Numbered from the stretch's first letter, positions 34,150 through 47,797 are shown. The stretch: DNA of 64,000 nt from Cunninghamia lanceolata (GCA_027924645.1 BSBN01000213.1:32552501-32616500); one strand, 5' to 3'. Notes: generated by a model not told the origin, from the letters alone. Translations and numbers: made by a program.

Positions 34150-35750
34150 CCAATGGATCAATGTTCAAGTTTGTGGGCATTGCACAGTTTTCTTAAGGCT
34201 CTATGTGGCTGAATTATTTGAATTCTAAGTATTTCTATATGTTCCATGCAAGAGGAGCGAATCACTTGCTGTGCTTTGATCAAATCTTTGAGGAAGAAAT
34301 GTTTATTGTGGGAGCTCAAGCCCCTAATGTTCCAAGAAAGGATCTTCATTGATCTAGGGTTTCAATGGGATACATTTGCCATTCAGTGTTGTCCATCTGC
34401 AATTTGTTCTCATTGTTTAATCCCTACTGGGGATGTATTTGCACATCTAGGAGCTTAGATGTACATTGCTTTCTCTGTAGGTTTATTGATATTGAGTTCC
34501 TCTTCCACATGTATTGAATCTCTAATTGAATTTCTTTTCTGTTTTATAGTGAGCTGCAATTTGGTGTCCCAGAATTTCAGTTGGTCTAGGATGAGGTACA
34601 TATGCTGAGAAAATCTAGTGTTTTTTGTTTTACTTGGAAGTTGCTATATATTTTGTTGGAGAATATTTCAGCATAGAAATGAGGCATTCAGTGGAATTAC
34701 CTTGGGATAGTACAGAGGGCTTGAGCTGTCTGGTGTATCCTCATTTGGAGTAGGGATCGCTTCCATTTCCTCTATGTGTGATTTATTGAGGAGTTTGGAA
34801 TGATTGTGTAGAATAGGCTATGGGGATGGAGGGTTCATAGCTTTTCCACAACACATATATGTCCTTTTAAATTTGTTATTCATTTTGGTGCAGATCTGAG
34901 AGTTTTTGAGTCTGAACCTGTCATTCTGTGGCCAATCCCAGCATCTTTGGAGGAAGATTCGAGGTCCTTCTGTTTTTGTTTGCTGCTGGCTAGGTTGCAG
35001 TCATTGTGGTTGACAAGGGCAAACTCTTGCAATGATGTCCATGTTCATGATAGTTCCTGCATAAGAAGGGAAGTTTGTCATAATCAATGGGTTATTACCA
35101 TTCAATGCCTGCCATGTCTATAATGAATCTCTCAGGAAGAGGCTTCTCTACAGCTATGTTGATAAATATGCAAGCAAAGTTTAGAAATTGTGGTATAAAT
35201 GTCATCTTTGAGGCTTCCACATATTTTCCAATAGCTGATCCAATTTTATTGAGATAACATTTATGCCAGTATTCACTAGGAAGGAGAGGCAATCATACCC
35301 AATTGGGACAGTGTTGGGCAAATCTTTAGCAGGATTGAAAGTTGGAGATCAATGTTTCATAAAAATAAAAATAAAGCTATATTTATTGGAAAACCAGGGT
35401 CCCTCTGGAAAGATTTATCATTTATCTATTTCTTATTATAAGGCGAAGTTAGTCATAAAATATCCTTTGGGAATCATCAATATTTCAATAGAGCCCAAAG
35501 GAGTCCAGCTCGCTTGAATCTAAGATTTCAGAGTTGTAGGACCAGGGAAGGCTCCCATAAAACTACAAATTAAGCATTGTCCTTCAAAGTCTAGAGCTGT
35601 GTTCCATCTCGTCAATTATGAATGAGATTTTGGAAGGGGTTTCAAGTTTGAGATAGTACCCATTTTCCTTTTTCTAAAGGGAGAGATGGCCTAACTGCTG
35701 TTGTATAAAAAAATTCAAATCTGCATTGTTCTTGGAAGGAGTTTCACTGA
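34150..35750 (-). pseudogene. LINE remnant: ORF1 (DUF4283, zinc knuckle) and start of ORF2
   Basis: On the minus strand, ORF1 reads with frame changes. Near 35.55-35.45 kb: SFMGAFPGPTTLKSWIQASW and PKGYFMTNF. Near 35.28 kb: LPLLPSEYWHKCYLNKIGSA followed by IGKYVEASKMTF. Near 35.05 kb: LPFLCRNYHEHGHHCKSLP, a zinc knuckle with its second Cys changed to Tyr. ORF2 begins with MKILSWNIRGLSSHNKHFFL (34349), the start of an AP endonuclease domain, and breaks down after about 28 residues. The rest of ORF2 is missing. It keeps the 5' half and lacks the 3' half, the opposite of ordinary 5' truncation, probably because the adjoining hAT insertion or a deletion removed it. Confidence 0.75.
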
Positions 35751-37870
35751 ATAATTTTTCTGTAGTTTGGGCTGGTTGAAATTAAGAGAACCGACAAAGA
35801 AGCCATGGCTGCCTCAGGGCATGAAAGATCTATGTATGGCAGTTTGGATAGCCAGATTTTGATGATAAATGAAGAAAAACAACTACCGGAGAGATTTGTG
35901 AATGGATGGAAGATTGGTCAAGGGAATATCAGTTCAGTTGTTTGATTTATAATGCAATGTAAATCTAACTAAATATACGTATCCCCACATTAAGTACATA
36001 ATTTGGCAAGTTCCTGTCTGATATTTCATGCTTCATGATGTTATACCATTTAATAATTTTCTTCAACAACTTCTAGATTGTAATAGGTGTAAAGGTAAGG
36101 TTACACATATTCTTCTTCAACCAAGTGTAAGGTAAATTTGTTTAAATTTTCAGCTCTATGTGCCTGGAAGATGAATGTGAGTACGCATAGATCTTCATAA
36201 AACTGAGGAGATAAAAATATAGTTTGTTAAACAAACCACCCAAAATAGAACATTTGTATCTCTAATATAACTTGTAATCACCAAATCAGAGTTGAAAAGA
36301 GAATATTTAGTAAGCTGAAATAGTATCAAATCTATGAGCATCAACTGGAACAGAATGTGGCAATATAATGAAAATGAGAAAGACCATGATAGAATATCAT
36401 CAAAGAAGAATATATAAGCATTAGAAATGCACTCAAATAGAGTTAGGACCCCATACTTATCTAGAAGGCTGATAAGAAAGAACTAACCTCTGAAGATCAA
36501 ATTAATAAAATTGTTTTCTTGATCTTATATCATATGATTTGTATGGTTAAGGACTGCGTGTGGATGTAACCTGTGCAGTAATTTTTTTTGAATCATTTTC
36601 ATTCTAATCTAGTAGGTCCTTAGGGAACCTTATCATCAATTACAGTTTGCACCTAGTTTGTGACTGGAATACAGATGAATCAATTTTCTGAAATATCTAA
36701 AAAGGCTTGAAAAGTCTGGCACGAATTTGCTAATTGAGTCTTAGCCAATATGATTTTACTTAACAATCGCCACCGAATCAATATCTGGAATCAATTTGGT
36801 TTTGTGGAATAAGATGGGCCTAATTTTTTGTTTCCTCCATGAAGTTTACAGTATTTGGAGGCACCTCTCTTGGTGTCAGTACAAAAATAAATGAGATAAA
36901 AAGAATACAGAATAGTCCATTGTTTTTAACCATCACCTGAGTTCTTTAATACATAAGAATTATAATTCTGATCTTCCTCCTCAGTAAGGGATCTAGATCC
37001 CAAAAAAGTTCAGTTCAAGAGAAAGGGCTAGCTATTATTGTAGGAGATAGCCAGCGATGATATTTGCCAATGACGACAAAAATACCCATTGGGTGTTTGT
37101 AAATACTAAATCACATCCTCCTGTTTGTATAGCCAATTTATGCGTTCGTTAAATATTTTTACAACCTTTCAGATCTACAATATTACTATGTTCAATATTC
37201 ATTTACTAAAGTAAACAATTTTTTTTATAGTTGTGGGTATCAAAAATACTGGCACAGTATATATTTTCATTTGAGTTAAGATGTGCGCAAACATCAAGTA
37301 AATAGCCCACAATACCTGTACTTTCTGATGTAACTCGAGCATTGAAATTTCCAGTCTTCCAAGTGCATCCAAAGATTGCATCTGGAAATCAAAACAGTGA
37401 TATAAAACGAAACGAATAGAAATTTGAGGCATCTAAAACCAATTATCAGAACATGATCATCTTGATGATATGCACAATCTCTAAGGTGCTGTCAACTAAT
37501 TCTCAATGCTTCTCCAAGTTTCAGGGATGGCAAATGTTTTTTCTGGATTTTCAGAATGGCTGGCTGATGGCTATTAAAATAGTATATAAAATTAATATTT
37601 GAATTTTTTGAATACCAATAAATAAAAATACCCAAAAATAACATAAACAAGCCTTGAAAGATGGTAAAATTTTAAAGAGCATGTACAATAACAATTCATT
37701 GATGTTATAATCCATCTAGTAGACTGATAATCAGACATAATATGAAGCATGATTTATACTGAGAGAATCCAATAAAAAATGCTGATTCATGCATAGTACA
37801 TACATACATTGATTAACAAGCTCAGAAATCATAGTCATCAACTCACTGATATCTCAAAGTATTACAATCA
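35751..37870. other. No gene recognised
   Basis: AT-rich sequence with many stops in all frames. No LTR ends, TIRs or domain fragments seen. Confidence 0.4.
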
Positions 37871-37879
37871 TGATCTTTA

Positions 37880-38227
37880 TCCATGTTATTATCATTATTA
37901 GTTGGAGAATGAACATCCTCACTATCCAATTTGATCTGTTTAGGGGAATCATATATAAGATCGTCAGAATCAACAGGGGGCACTTGGGTTCTAGATCAGC
38001 CTCAGAAGAATCAACCTTAGTGCTTATAGAATTATAATACAGGATGGAATCAGAGTCAACAGTCTCAATATTAATTTCTTCTTTCTGATTGTCACCTACA
38101 ACGACAGTGTTATACCCACCACTAGCAATGTTAGGTTGAGAGGGTTTAGCAAGCCTTGTAGACCTTATCCCTCCCCCAACTGGCTTCTTCCTCGTTTTAC
38201 ATTTATTTTCCCTTTTCCTTTGGTGAA
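37880..38227 (-). pseudogene. Small coding remnant: basic then acidic protein
   Basis: On the minus strand a frame reads KKPVGGGIRSTRLAKPSQPN, then becomes acidic (EEINIETVDSDSILYYNS). After one frameshift it continues (DSDDLIYDSPKQIKLDSEDV) to a stop. The basic Gly/Arg/Lys start and acidic tail resemble the C-terminal tail of some LINE ORF1 proteins, but the evidence is weak. Its source is not identified. Confidence 0.3.
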
Positions 38228-38229
38228 TT

Positions 38230-41210
38230 CAAAATAGCAGTGGGCATAGGTTTTAAAACATTTTTGGGGTTGGGGGGGCTTGGTCGACCCTGCTTTTAAG
38301 GTTTTATTTGTTTTACATTTTTTTTTTAAATTATCTTTTCTGTTTTTTATGCATTTTACATGAGTGAGGCTCTGAAGTCCCTGAGATGGCCAAGGGATGT
38401 TGGAATGTCCAGGGGATGTCCTATTTTTTTGTTTTTATTCTGGAACTCCTTGGCATCATGTGGTGCTCCACAAACTTTGAAAGAAAAGGGAAGATGGGGA
38501 AGGGATGTCCCTTCCAAGTCCTGAAGGCCCTGAGATATCCACAGTGTCACCCGGACCCATGAGGATGTATCCCCATGGAACACTGGTAATTATGTCCTCA
38601 TGTTGTAAATATCCTCATCATTAGAATGTATTCAAGTTCATAAAAATATACAATAAAACACCACAACTTAGATTCATGTTGACAATTTAAACCTTCAGAT
38701 GTAAAGCATCTACCGGTTCACAACTAACAACTAAAAGGATAGCTTGGATGGTGTGGTTTGTAATGGTGCATGGTAGAAAAATGGCAATCAAAGCCATATA
38801 AAAAAAATATACATAAGAGTGAAGGGATCTACAAACTGAATGAAGTTAGGCTCGGATATATACACAGACAGTGGACACAGGAGACTGCATTTATGATTAA
38901 TATCACTATTGTCTTTTAATTCATAAAAGATTTATGCTGGCTATTTACTTTTATGATATATTAATGTAACCTTTCATGCTTATATTGAATATCAAAATGA
39001 TACAACAGCAATGTTGTTCTTCCTCCTCTTTGTAATCTTTTTGAATTGCAATGTAAAAAAATATATGCTAGCATAGAGAGCAGCCTCAATGATGAGTTTC
39101 AATAATTTAGTTACATAATCATCTCTAAGCTACTATCAAAAATCTTTTGGCATTCGTATCATGTTCAAAGCATTCAAAATAGTGGCTATATACAGCGAGC
39201 CAAATATCAAAACAAATATCTTGCTGGACACAGACAGCCCATGTCATTAGGTCTTTGATAAAAAAAATTTAGCCAGATAAAGAAAAGCAAATTTAATCTT
39301 TTTCCCGACTCGGCATATTTTTGAGCCTTGCTTCGGTTGTCTTGGCTTGGTCCAGCAATAAGAGTGGCTAGGAGGACCATCCACTTTCTGCCCTTCAGTA
39401 ACTCGGACCTGTTGTACCCATACAATTTTTGTTGTATAGTATCATCTTTTGCGTCAAATATTGTCATTCTCTGCCTCATGAGTCATTTCCAAATTCTTAC
39501 TTCACATGTTCTTGAAAGTCATCTTTCTAAGCTCTAATCAGTGTCCTTATAGAACAAACAAAGGAAGCTTTCCAACACATTAGATGAGATGAGGATTGAG
39601 CTTGGATGTAAGAGAAAAGACAAAAAATGTCTAACACAGAAAAATGGATGTCTCAGTGCATTGGAGTGCACCAATTCACTAAGAGTCACAAAACGAGTGT
39701 TTAAACCAAAAGTTGACCACTAAGACCATTGGATTGTGCCAATGGATAAGAAGACCCAAATATCAGTGAACATATCAAAATGGGCATCCTAGTGTCAAGG
39801 AGCATGACACAATGGAGTATCAAAAGTCTATCAAAAGATGTCAAAAATGACCCCCCAATGCTCTAGCGCATGCCAACACAAGACAAGGAACAAAAGCATG
39901 CCACAATGAACAGAAGACATGTCAAAACTTTGAAAAAACATACACAAGTATCTTAAGATCCCTAGCATGTGCTTTAACACTTTTTTGTTGAGTTTGCACC
40001 AAAACATGAAAAGTGGCAATGATAATCCAGGTGCACACCACTGAAAACAAGTTAAAAAAGCATGAAACATTAGGTGTGCCAGAGTTTTTGAAATCAAGAA
40101 ACGTGGTGCCAAGACTATTCAAGAATGCTTGTGCAAAGGGGTTGCCACATTTGCATTAAAACAAAAAATGACTACGTCATGCAGAAGAGAGAAGCCTTGT
40201 ATTTGTGTGTCAAAAAAGTTAAGTGGGCATCATAGTGTTAAAGTGTGAGCTAGTGTGTAGGAGGTTTTGAAGTGGGTAAGAAGTGACGGTTGATCTTCAG
40301 CAGCACGCTAGTATACGAGTGATCCCAAACTAGTGTATCCCATTTTTTGGCTAAAGTGGGACATTGAAATCAACATTTTAACCAATTTTTTACTTTTTGT
40401 CACCTATAGCAACTGAATTGTTAACAATTTGAAGATGATGTGAACGAGTGACTTTTGATATTTTGTGTGTAGATTCTAATTTTTCTTTTTTTTATAAAAT
40501 AATTTATGAATTTTTTTATGTAATTTTTAATAACTTGTTTTTTATAGTTAATAGTATTGTTAAAAAGTGACATTTATTCCATAACACAACTTCGTTTACA
40601 AAAAAGATAAAAAGTATAAATTGTTAAACAGAGATTCATAACACCAATATCTAGTGCACACATATTTTTTCATAATTTTTGTTGCACATTTTATTTATTA
40701 TTAATTTTTAATGTGAGATTAATTATTATCAAACATAGTTTTATTCCATAATGCAAAACTTTTTCTATACATATATTTAATTTTTTTTGTTGAAACAAGG
40801 ACATCAATACCTAGTGCGCAGATATTCTTTAGAATTTTTTTCTCTATTTTTCTATTTTTCCAAGTGTGCGGAATCGAGACCTTGATGTTTAGTGAAAAAC
40901 CTATGTTCACCAGAAAATAGAAAATAAATATAATAATTATATTAAATCTATTCAAAATTATACCATTTGGAAAGCTTATTCCGAGGGCTACGATCCTACA
41001 AAATCTCATACCCAAGTGACTCAATTTGATAGTCCGGGAACAGAAAATTTCTTCAGAGGAACAAGTGAGTAGAAAAAAAATAGCATCTCAAGGACCTTCG
41101 TTTGAAGGTACCTTCATAGCTTTGAACAAAGGTACCTTCCATTTTTTAATGCGAAATATTTAAAAAACAATAAAAAGGGACCTTCAAATATTCGAAGGTC
41201 AAAGTAACTT
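38230..41210. other. No gene recognised; decayed repeats
   Basis: Contains a CATTGGAGTGCACCAAT phrase repeated in altered form (39660-39740) and GAAGGTACCTTC-type palindromes at 41090-41200. No coding domain or clear element boundary was found. Confidence 0.35.
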
Positions 41211-41215
41211 CATTT

Positions 41216-43225
41216 TGTAATGTCCCTTTTTTGGCACATTGAATTTTGTGCGCATTATGCTTGTTCTTAATCCCACGAAGCCTATCCGACATGTTTGGAT
41301 GATCTCCAAACTTCTTGGAGTGATCATAATCTACAGCGCAGTTGTGGGTATCTCAAGTCTGTAATTTCGTTATTTGTCAGAAGATATTGGTCCGGTTTAC
41401 TTATCAAATTTGGAGTTATAAGGAGTTTAGTTAATTTGATAATTAAACAGGCATTTTAATTATTTATTGTGCACTAAAGCATAAGGTTAGATTATTTTAA
41501 GTGACTTAATGTTATGTCTTGAGGGGAAAAAAAGGAAATGTTTTATTTATTATTCCCTAGTCACTTAAGGTGTGCACATAACTTGGAAATAGAAATATTT
41601 TATAAGTGGGAGGAGAAAAGGCTCTATTTTCAAGAAAGATCATTTTGTAACTCCCAGAGGCATGCTTGGATATTGTATTGTTATTCTGTTGGATTGAACC
41701 TGCGTGTTCTTCCATTTTCATATTTCCTTGTGGACGAAATCCCACTTGGAGAAGATCAGTTTCAGTAGTGAGATATCTACCCTAGCTGATGATGGTGGTT
41801 TCTACTTCAGGGAATCACAGTGAGCTTCAAGGAGATGGCAGATTTTATGAGTTTATTGCTTTGTATATTTTAGAGATTGTTTGTGATGAGTTTTGATGCA
41901 ATTTGTAAACATTTTGGAGTACTATTGGTGTTCACTTTATTTTCTTGTACCTGGCCGTACATATGGCCGTATGGTGCAGATGCTGGTAAATTTGAAATCA
42001 AATTATTATCTCTGACTTGGAGTATGAAAGTGCTTGGAATACCATTGTTTCCTCTAGGCGTTCCCTTTCCATATATATGTTATGAGTTCTGATGCAAAGT
42101 TAAAACTCTTTATGCATATCTGTACATCCCTTTGTCGTACCATGTCAGATGGAAAATTGATAAGGAAATTCTTTTGAGCTGAGTTTTGGATTTCAAACCT
42201 TTTGCAATGCATTTGTATGGCCAAGGCAACCTAATCCATGATAGTTTGATGTGTCTTAATGCAGTCTTTGATTTATGGTAATTAGCCGTACCATAGAGGC
42301 AATTTACATGTACAGTTTGCATCACATTGTTTAATGAGTATTTACTGTACTGTATTGGTCATTTTATGAGTATTTTCATAAGTTATCACTGGTTTTGAAA
42401 GCATATTATTTGCAGACCCGTAGCATGTCTGTACCAGCAATCAGTGGGTATCGTATGGTCCTGTTTTAGAGCCTTTATCACTGTTATAAACTTCTGAGGT
42501 GTCTTGTGTCTTTATCCATAGGGATATGTATATTCAAGTCCTTAAGTGTGTCAATCAAAGAGTGGTATCATGTTTGTGGAGCATCATATGTTGAGGACTT
42601 TATCTATGCAGGGGCAGACTGAGATATCATTCTCTGAATTGCAGCAGTGAAGTGTTCTTTGGAGACGTCTTAATCTTCAAGTCTTATGCAGGATATTATC
42701 ATTCTATCCTCAAAGGGCATTATCAGGTTGAAAACAAGTCTATGAGCATCATTGTTCTTGCTTAGTTGTAGTCTTTATTTAATACAAACACATTAAAGAC
42801 CCCCGGATGGTTTACCGCCAATGTGGAAGGAAAGAACATATTCAAAACATATTGTAACCCCTGGATGGTTCTACCGCCAGTGAGGATAAAGAACTCTCTT
42901 TTCTTTTCATTTCTACCCACTGGACAAGTGGCGAATTCCCACTAAATAAGTGGATGCCTTTGTAATCTTTCATGCTTATTTCATACCCACCGATAAAGTG
43001 GTGAATCCCCACGATATGTGGATGCCCGCCGCAGCGGAAGAAGTGTATTTCTTTCTTGCATAACTTAGCTTTTTACTGTAAGCCAAAATCACTGTATGCT
43101 CTCACCTTGCCCATCCTGAGATCTGAGTGATCAAAAAGTGTGAGGCATTTAGTTGGTTATGCATTTGTGCTAACATTGTGATCATCCTTATATTTTTTTA
43201 AAAAAATTTGGGGTAGCATCTTACA
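41216..43225 (+). mobile_element. Solo LTR S4 (2.0 kb), same family as S3
   Basis: Starts TGTAATGTCCC and ends GTAGCATCTTACA. The flanks cattt and cattc match at four of five bases. Near the 3' end it has two imperfect repeats of ACCCACTGGACAAGTGGCG type (about 42900 and 42985) and GCCCGCCGCAGCGG, mirrored in S3. No internal region. Confidence 0.75.
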
Positions 43226-43441
43226 CATTCAAAGGTATTTATGGTTTTTTGGTGCCTTGACCTGCCCAGCCCGACAAGTGGGACACACTATTGTGGGTTC
43301 ACCCATACAAAAGCAACAAAAATTCAATAAAGTGAAAACAAGGACACTAAATGCAAAAGCACATGCCAAAAGGAAGGCAATGCCAAAATTGTAAAGATAA
43401 AAAATAGTCTCTTAACCACACAAGATGCGATTATGCATTGA

Positions 43442-45323
43442 TGTAATGTCCCCAATTTCAAGAGCATCAGACTTTGGAAGATTAGCCTATTATCTGACCC
43501 TCGTAGGCTAATGGAGTTGTTTAGAAGGTCCCATTTTGTAATTATCGGGGTGTTTCCTTCTCTGGAGCTCAATTTGGTTCAGGTTGGGCCTTCGTTTGAT
43601 GTTCCTGGATTCAGTTATCCACACTTACTATTTATAGTAAGTCACCATTTCAAGAGAGTTAGTATCTCTATATATAGCAGGGCACCTAGACAGGTCTTGA
43701 TTGCAGTGTCGATCCCTTACTCAATTGGTTTGATCAGGTAATGAGGGATTTACTATTTATAGTAAGACTTTGGTTGTAGAGAGGGGCCCCTGCTATTTTT
43801 AGTAAGGCGATTGGATCCACAGAGGGAACCATGGTGAAACCCCAGGTTCAGAAAAAATTGAGAAATGATGTCTAATTATGGAGATAAGTGATTTTTAATT
43901 ATTATTAAGGATAATCTTTAATAATAATTAATTATTATCAAAAGAACATCATGTGGTTATTAGACCTTATGATATAAGGGGGTTATAATGATATTTTTTT
44001 TAAAGGTGCATATAGTAATGACTTGTTTGACTTTATTAAAAGGGGGACATTTAATGATATTAAAGTCAAATAATTAAGTCATGGATTAAAGCGCTCAAGA
44101 GAAGTTATATTATAAGTATTTTTTAAAAACCTAAAAGTGGACTTCAAAGGCAAAATAAATACACTTCATTTGGAGAAGATATAAAAGGGCTCAACGAAGG
44201 AAAATGAATTCATTCACTCATTTTGACAATTGAAGATATTGAAGTTGGTTTCTTGAGCTTTCCTCTTTAAGAAGGAAAAAAAACCAGGGTTTGCTGGTAA
44301 TGGCTTTGGAGAATGAGATTCTTCATGATTTTGCATAACTGAGGTAGTGAAACTATCTACTAAAGGGTTGCAGCTGTTGGAGGAGATATTTCAGTCTTCT
44401 CACCACTACAAATTTAGTGGACAAGGGCCAAATTTGTGGACATTCGATTGGACAATAATTGCTGATTGTGATTCATCATTTTATCATCTTTAAGGGTAAT
44501 TTTGGCAAGATATTATATTCTGATATTTTATGACAGTCATAGCTGGGAACCACGATTTTGATTGTGGAAGGTTGATTTAGCATCGGTTTCTTCATAGGGC
44601 TTGAGCGCTCCATTCTAGAGACTTGAACAATGAAGTCTGATGCATGTGAGAGGGTCTAGAGGCTGCATATAATTTATTATCAGAAGTTCAGATCAGACAC
44701 AAGGGCGGTTACCATAGAGGTGCGATTTGGCTTCAAGAGGTATCAATTACATGGGTTTACGCTACCATCTCTTCATCAATTTGGAGGGCTTCATAATCCA
44801 AGTTCTTTGAGGTCATTTCATTGCATTGTAATGTTAGTTTTAGATCATAATATCATTGTATCAGGCCATTAAGGTGCTGCCATAAGTTAGTTACATTGTG
44901 TTGCCAAGAGTCTTGACCAGCATTCTATATCAACATTGTAATGGGAGTAGTTCATCAATAAAGGGGAAATAGGTTCCATGCCAATTGTTTGATGAAATGT
45001 TCATATCTATATTGCTCTTGATTAGTATAATAGTTTGCATGCCAAGTGTTTGACAAAATGTCAATTGGCTGTAGGTGCACGTTTTTCATGTAGAATTCAT
45101 ATATATGCATTTGAAAAGCCAAAAAGAAGTTGCATATGCATCTAGATCATTGCTTAGATATTGTAGTGTTATTTGCAAGCATTTAGATTACTTTTGATAT
45201 CAATTCAAGCAAACAAAAATCAAACTGAAACCACAGACCAGCAGGCATAGAGGTTGTATGAGAAGCATTTGACAATATTCCTTGAAGGTAAAAAACACAT
45301 CAGAACTAGCAAGGGATATCTCA
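43442..45323 (+). repeat. 5' LTR of element P
   Basis: Starts TGTAATGTCCCC and ends GATATCTCA, followed by G and the PBS. It contains TTACTATTTATAGTAA palindromes (about 43626 and 43747) and a related GCTATTTTTAGTAAG (about 43790). The first 380 bases pair with the 3' LTR at 60635. Confidence 0.8.
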
Positions 45324-45324
45324 G

Positions 45325-45336
45325 TGGTATTAGAGC
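45325..45336 (+). promoter_or_regulatory. Primer-binding site of element P
   Basis: TGGTATTAGAGC, one base after the LTR end. Same single-base variant of the Met-tRNA PBS as in M and T2. Confidence 0.8.
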
Positions 45337-45549
45337 AGTTCCCTACCATCCTGTTGGGAAATCAAAAATTTGATCAGTTGCATCTCAGAGATTTCATGTT
45401 GCATGTCAAGATTTGGGGTTGCATGTTAGTGATCAGCTATTGCATGTTAGTTTAACAGTGGGGTTTATTTTAAAAATTCAATGAGCTCACACAATTGAAA
45501 CTCGAGTGATCAGCAATCAGTTATTTAGCTTCATTATTTTCCAATCAAA

Positions 45550-46102
45550 ATGAGTTCAAGCAGTGGTGAGATAATTGTATCTGGTGATTGGAAGTGGCTA
45601 GCCAGAACAATATATGAACAGGGTGAAAAACTTGGCACTGTTGGCACAACTTCACAGTCCAGATATGATACATTATGTATTCTTAGGAGACCGGCAGAAA
45701 GTTTAAGCTTCGTAGAACAGTCACCTTCATCATTGCTTCAGATATCTATGGTTCCTGCAGTGAAAGCATAGAGTGAGCATAGGTACTTGAGACACAGTGA
45801 CAGTGAGATTAGGCTCACTGTTGCCCTATACATCAGTCAATTCATGAGGATCACAGCGCCTCAGGTTCCTTATAGTGGGGTCACCATGAGAGAGGTTTTC
45901 CAGCTTATAGTAGACAGTATGGTTGGGATTGGAGACATTGGTAGTCCTCCCTATGCACGGAAGTTTAAGATCTTAGAACTAATGGCACATGTTAGATCAT
46001 GTGTTGCCATGCTTGATTTTGATCAGCATGATCTTGTGTTACAGTTATTCAGACTCTTCTTGGAGTCCATCAGTTCAGGGCATGATAGATGTATTTAGGA
46101 CT
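45550..46102 (+). pseudogene. PDS5-like N-terminal segment, copy 1
   Basis: One frame from ATG 45550 runs to 46098 with only two stops (TAG at 45769 and TAG at 46096). After an element-specific start (MSSSSGEIIVSG) it reads GEKLG, then LSFVEQSPSSLLQISMVPAV, then RHSDSEIRLTVALYISQFMR, ITAPQVPYSGVTMREVFQLI and RSCVAMLDFDQHDLVLQLF. This order and spacing are those of the N-terminal HEAT region of plant PDS5, the cohesin-associated protein that regulates sister-chromatid cohesion. Family hallmarks include an EQSP motif, an RITAP.APY-like motif and an RSCV.MLD-like motif. No introns interrupt it, suggesting capture from a processed transcript. It is broken and non-functional. It ends at the T2 insertion (TSD ggact, 46098-46102). 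Confidence 0.75.
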
Positions 46103-47676
46103 TGTAATGTCCCCATTTTCTTGAGCATCAGAGTTTGAACGATTAGCCTATAATTCGACCCTCGTAGGCTAGTGTTCAGTGATTAGAGGGTCCAGTTGGG
46201 CGTTAATGAGCTCTTCAGGTGGCAATCGATAGTGTTTACCTATCCAAAATGTTGGTACATTCTAAGGTTAAGCTATTCAGAGGTTTCGGGTTCCGTTTTG
46301 AGGCACTTACTATTTATAGTAAGTTAGTTGAGTGTCAGTGGCCAACCTTTCTATTTTGAGAAAAGCATCTGGATGAGTAGTGGTTTCTGTGATTGACCTC
46401 CTGGTTCTGACGAAATCAAAAAAATAATGAATATTTTTGGAGTTATGACATTTTAATTATTAAGAAAGTAATACTTTATTAATAATTAATTATGAATTGC
46501 ATATTATAATGTTATATTAAAAGTGGGGCCATTTAATGATAAAAGACAAATTATAAAGTTGTACCCCTATGCCTAGGAGTCACAACTTAAAGTTGTTTTT
46601 AAAAGAGGGCCATGTGAATATTTAATAAATAATAAAATGAATTAATTGTGCAAAAGGAGGAACGCCTAGAGGGAAAAAAACAGAGAAAATGGAAATAAGG
46701 GAAAAAAAGTTAGAAATAAAGAAAAGGATGGAAATAAGGGGAAAAAAAATGGAAAGTGATTAAAAGGATGGAAATAAAAGTTTTCTTTCCAATTTTTCAA
46801 AAAGAAAGGTTTCCCTCTCATTTGAGCACCCAAGTTGAGGAAGTTTCTAAATGTTTTCAAGGAGAATAATAAAAGGGTGCAAAGTCCCCTCATTTGGGTA
46901 TGTTGAATATTTGTTGATATTGTTATGATGTTGGATTGTGCATTCATCCCAGGACTTTGAGGACAAAAACCATCATCGTTAACATCAGTTTCGGATTTGA
47001 GAGATAATCCCTAGCTGGTCTATCTGAAGCAACTTCACATAGACGTTGCACAAGTGCAAATTGGAGGATTTCAGTGAAATTTCAGAGTTTTTGCATCATT
47101 TAGGCATTGCTGATTTGACAGGGCTGAAACGAAGTTTTGTTCGTGGAATAAAAACGAAGACATTACTCCTTCTGGGTATTTGACCCAATTGATTCTCATA
47201 CCAAGGAGATCATTTTCCTAAGATTTTAGGAGCTTTCATGGAGTATTTAATTTGCTGCAAAAGTTTGCCCTCTAGAGGTATACAGCGAGCCTGGAAGGCA
47301 CATTGGAATTCATGCTAGGGCATTTCTGCAATTTTTAGTCAGTTATCTGCATTGGAGTTTGGGCGCCTAAGTCAAAGGTGTCTTCTGCATTTGGTTTGAA
47401 GTCATTCGGAGACTTGGTGTGCGTTTGGTGAAGGATTCAGTGGTTATCAGCATTCATTCTGTCAAGCTGAAAAATCATATCAGACTGTTGTGGTTTGCAT
47501 TTTCTTTGTACATGCACTTTCATTTTGTGTAAGAACTCATTGGAAGACTTCAAGCAATAAAGTTCATGATTTCAGCATGTGTCATCTATGAATTCATGTT
47601 TGCATTTCAATGTTTTATGTGTTTATGCTACTGCACTATTTTAAAAAATAAATAAAAAATTAGTGGAGACATTGCA
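46103..47676 (+). repeat. 5' LTR of T2 (1574 bp)
   Basis: Starts TGTAATGTCCCC, ends AGACATTGCA. Contains a TTACTATTTATAGTAA palindrome at about 46307 and a homopurine stretch (46668-46765). The segment 46612-46945 is the part that is absent from the 3' LTR, where foreign DNA sits instead. Confidence 0.8.
46668..46765 (+). repeat. Purine-rich tract in the T2 5' LTR
   Basis: Almost only A and G (GGAAATAAGGGAAAAAAAG and similar) over about 100 bases, with GGAAATAAGGG repeated. Such tracts can form unusual DNA structure. Confidence 0.6.
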
Positions 47677-47677
47677 G

Positions 47678-47689
47678 TGGTATTAGAGC
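47678..47689 (+). promoter_or_regulatory. Primer-binding site of T2
   Basis: TGGTATTAGAGC, one base after the LTR end, identical to the P and M sites. Confidence 0.8.
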
Positions 47690-47797
47690 TGGTTTTCCTG
47701 CCAGTCTGTTTGGGTGTATGATTCAATGGTGTTTGTGGTCTACTTGCATAATTGCGTGTGGGCTCATAACCCATAGGTCCTAGGTGCAGTTATAATA

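Noticed and set aside
45550..46102. A functional host PDS5 gene
   Set aside because: It has in-frame stops, is interrupted by T2 and U3, lies between a paired PBS-LTR and PPT-LTR, and only the N-terminal part is present.
43442..47676. Pairing of LTRs 43442 and 46103 as one short element
   Set aside because: The two LTRs are only related. Each has a much closer partner (60635 and 49029), and the 46103 LTR interrupts a reading frame with its own TSD.
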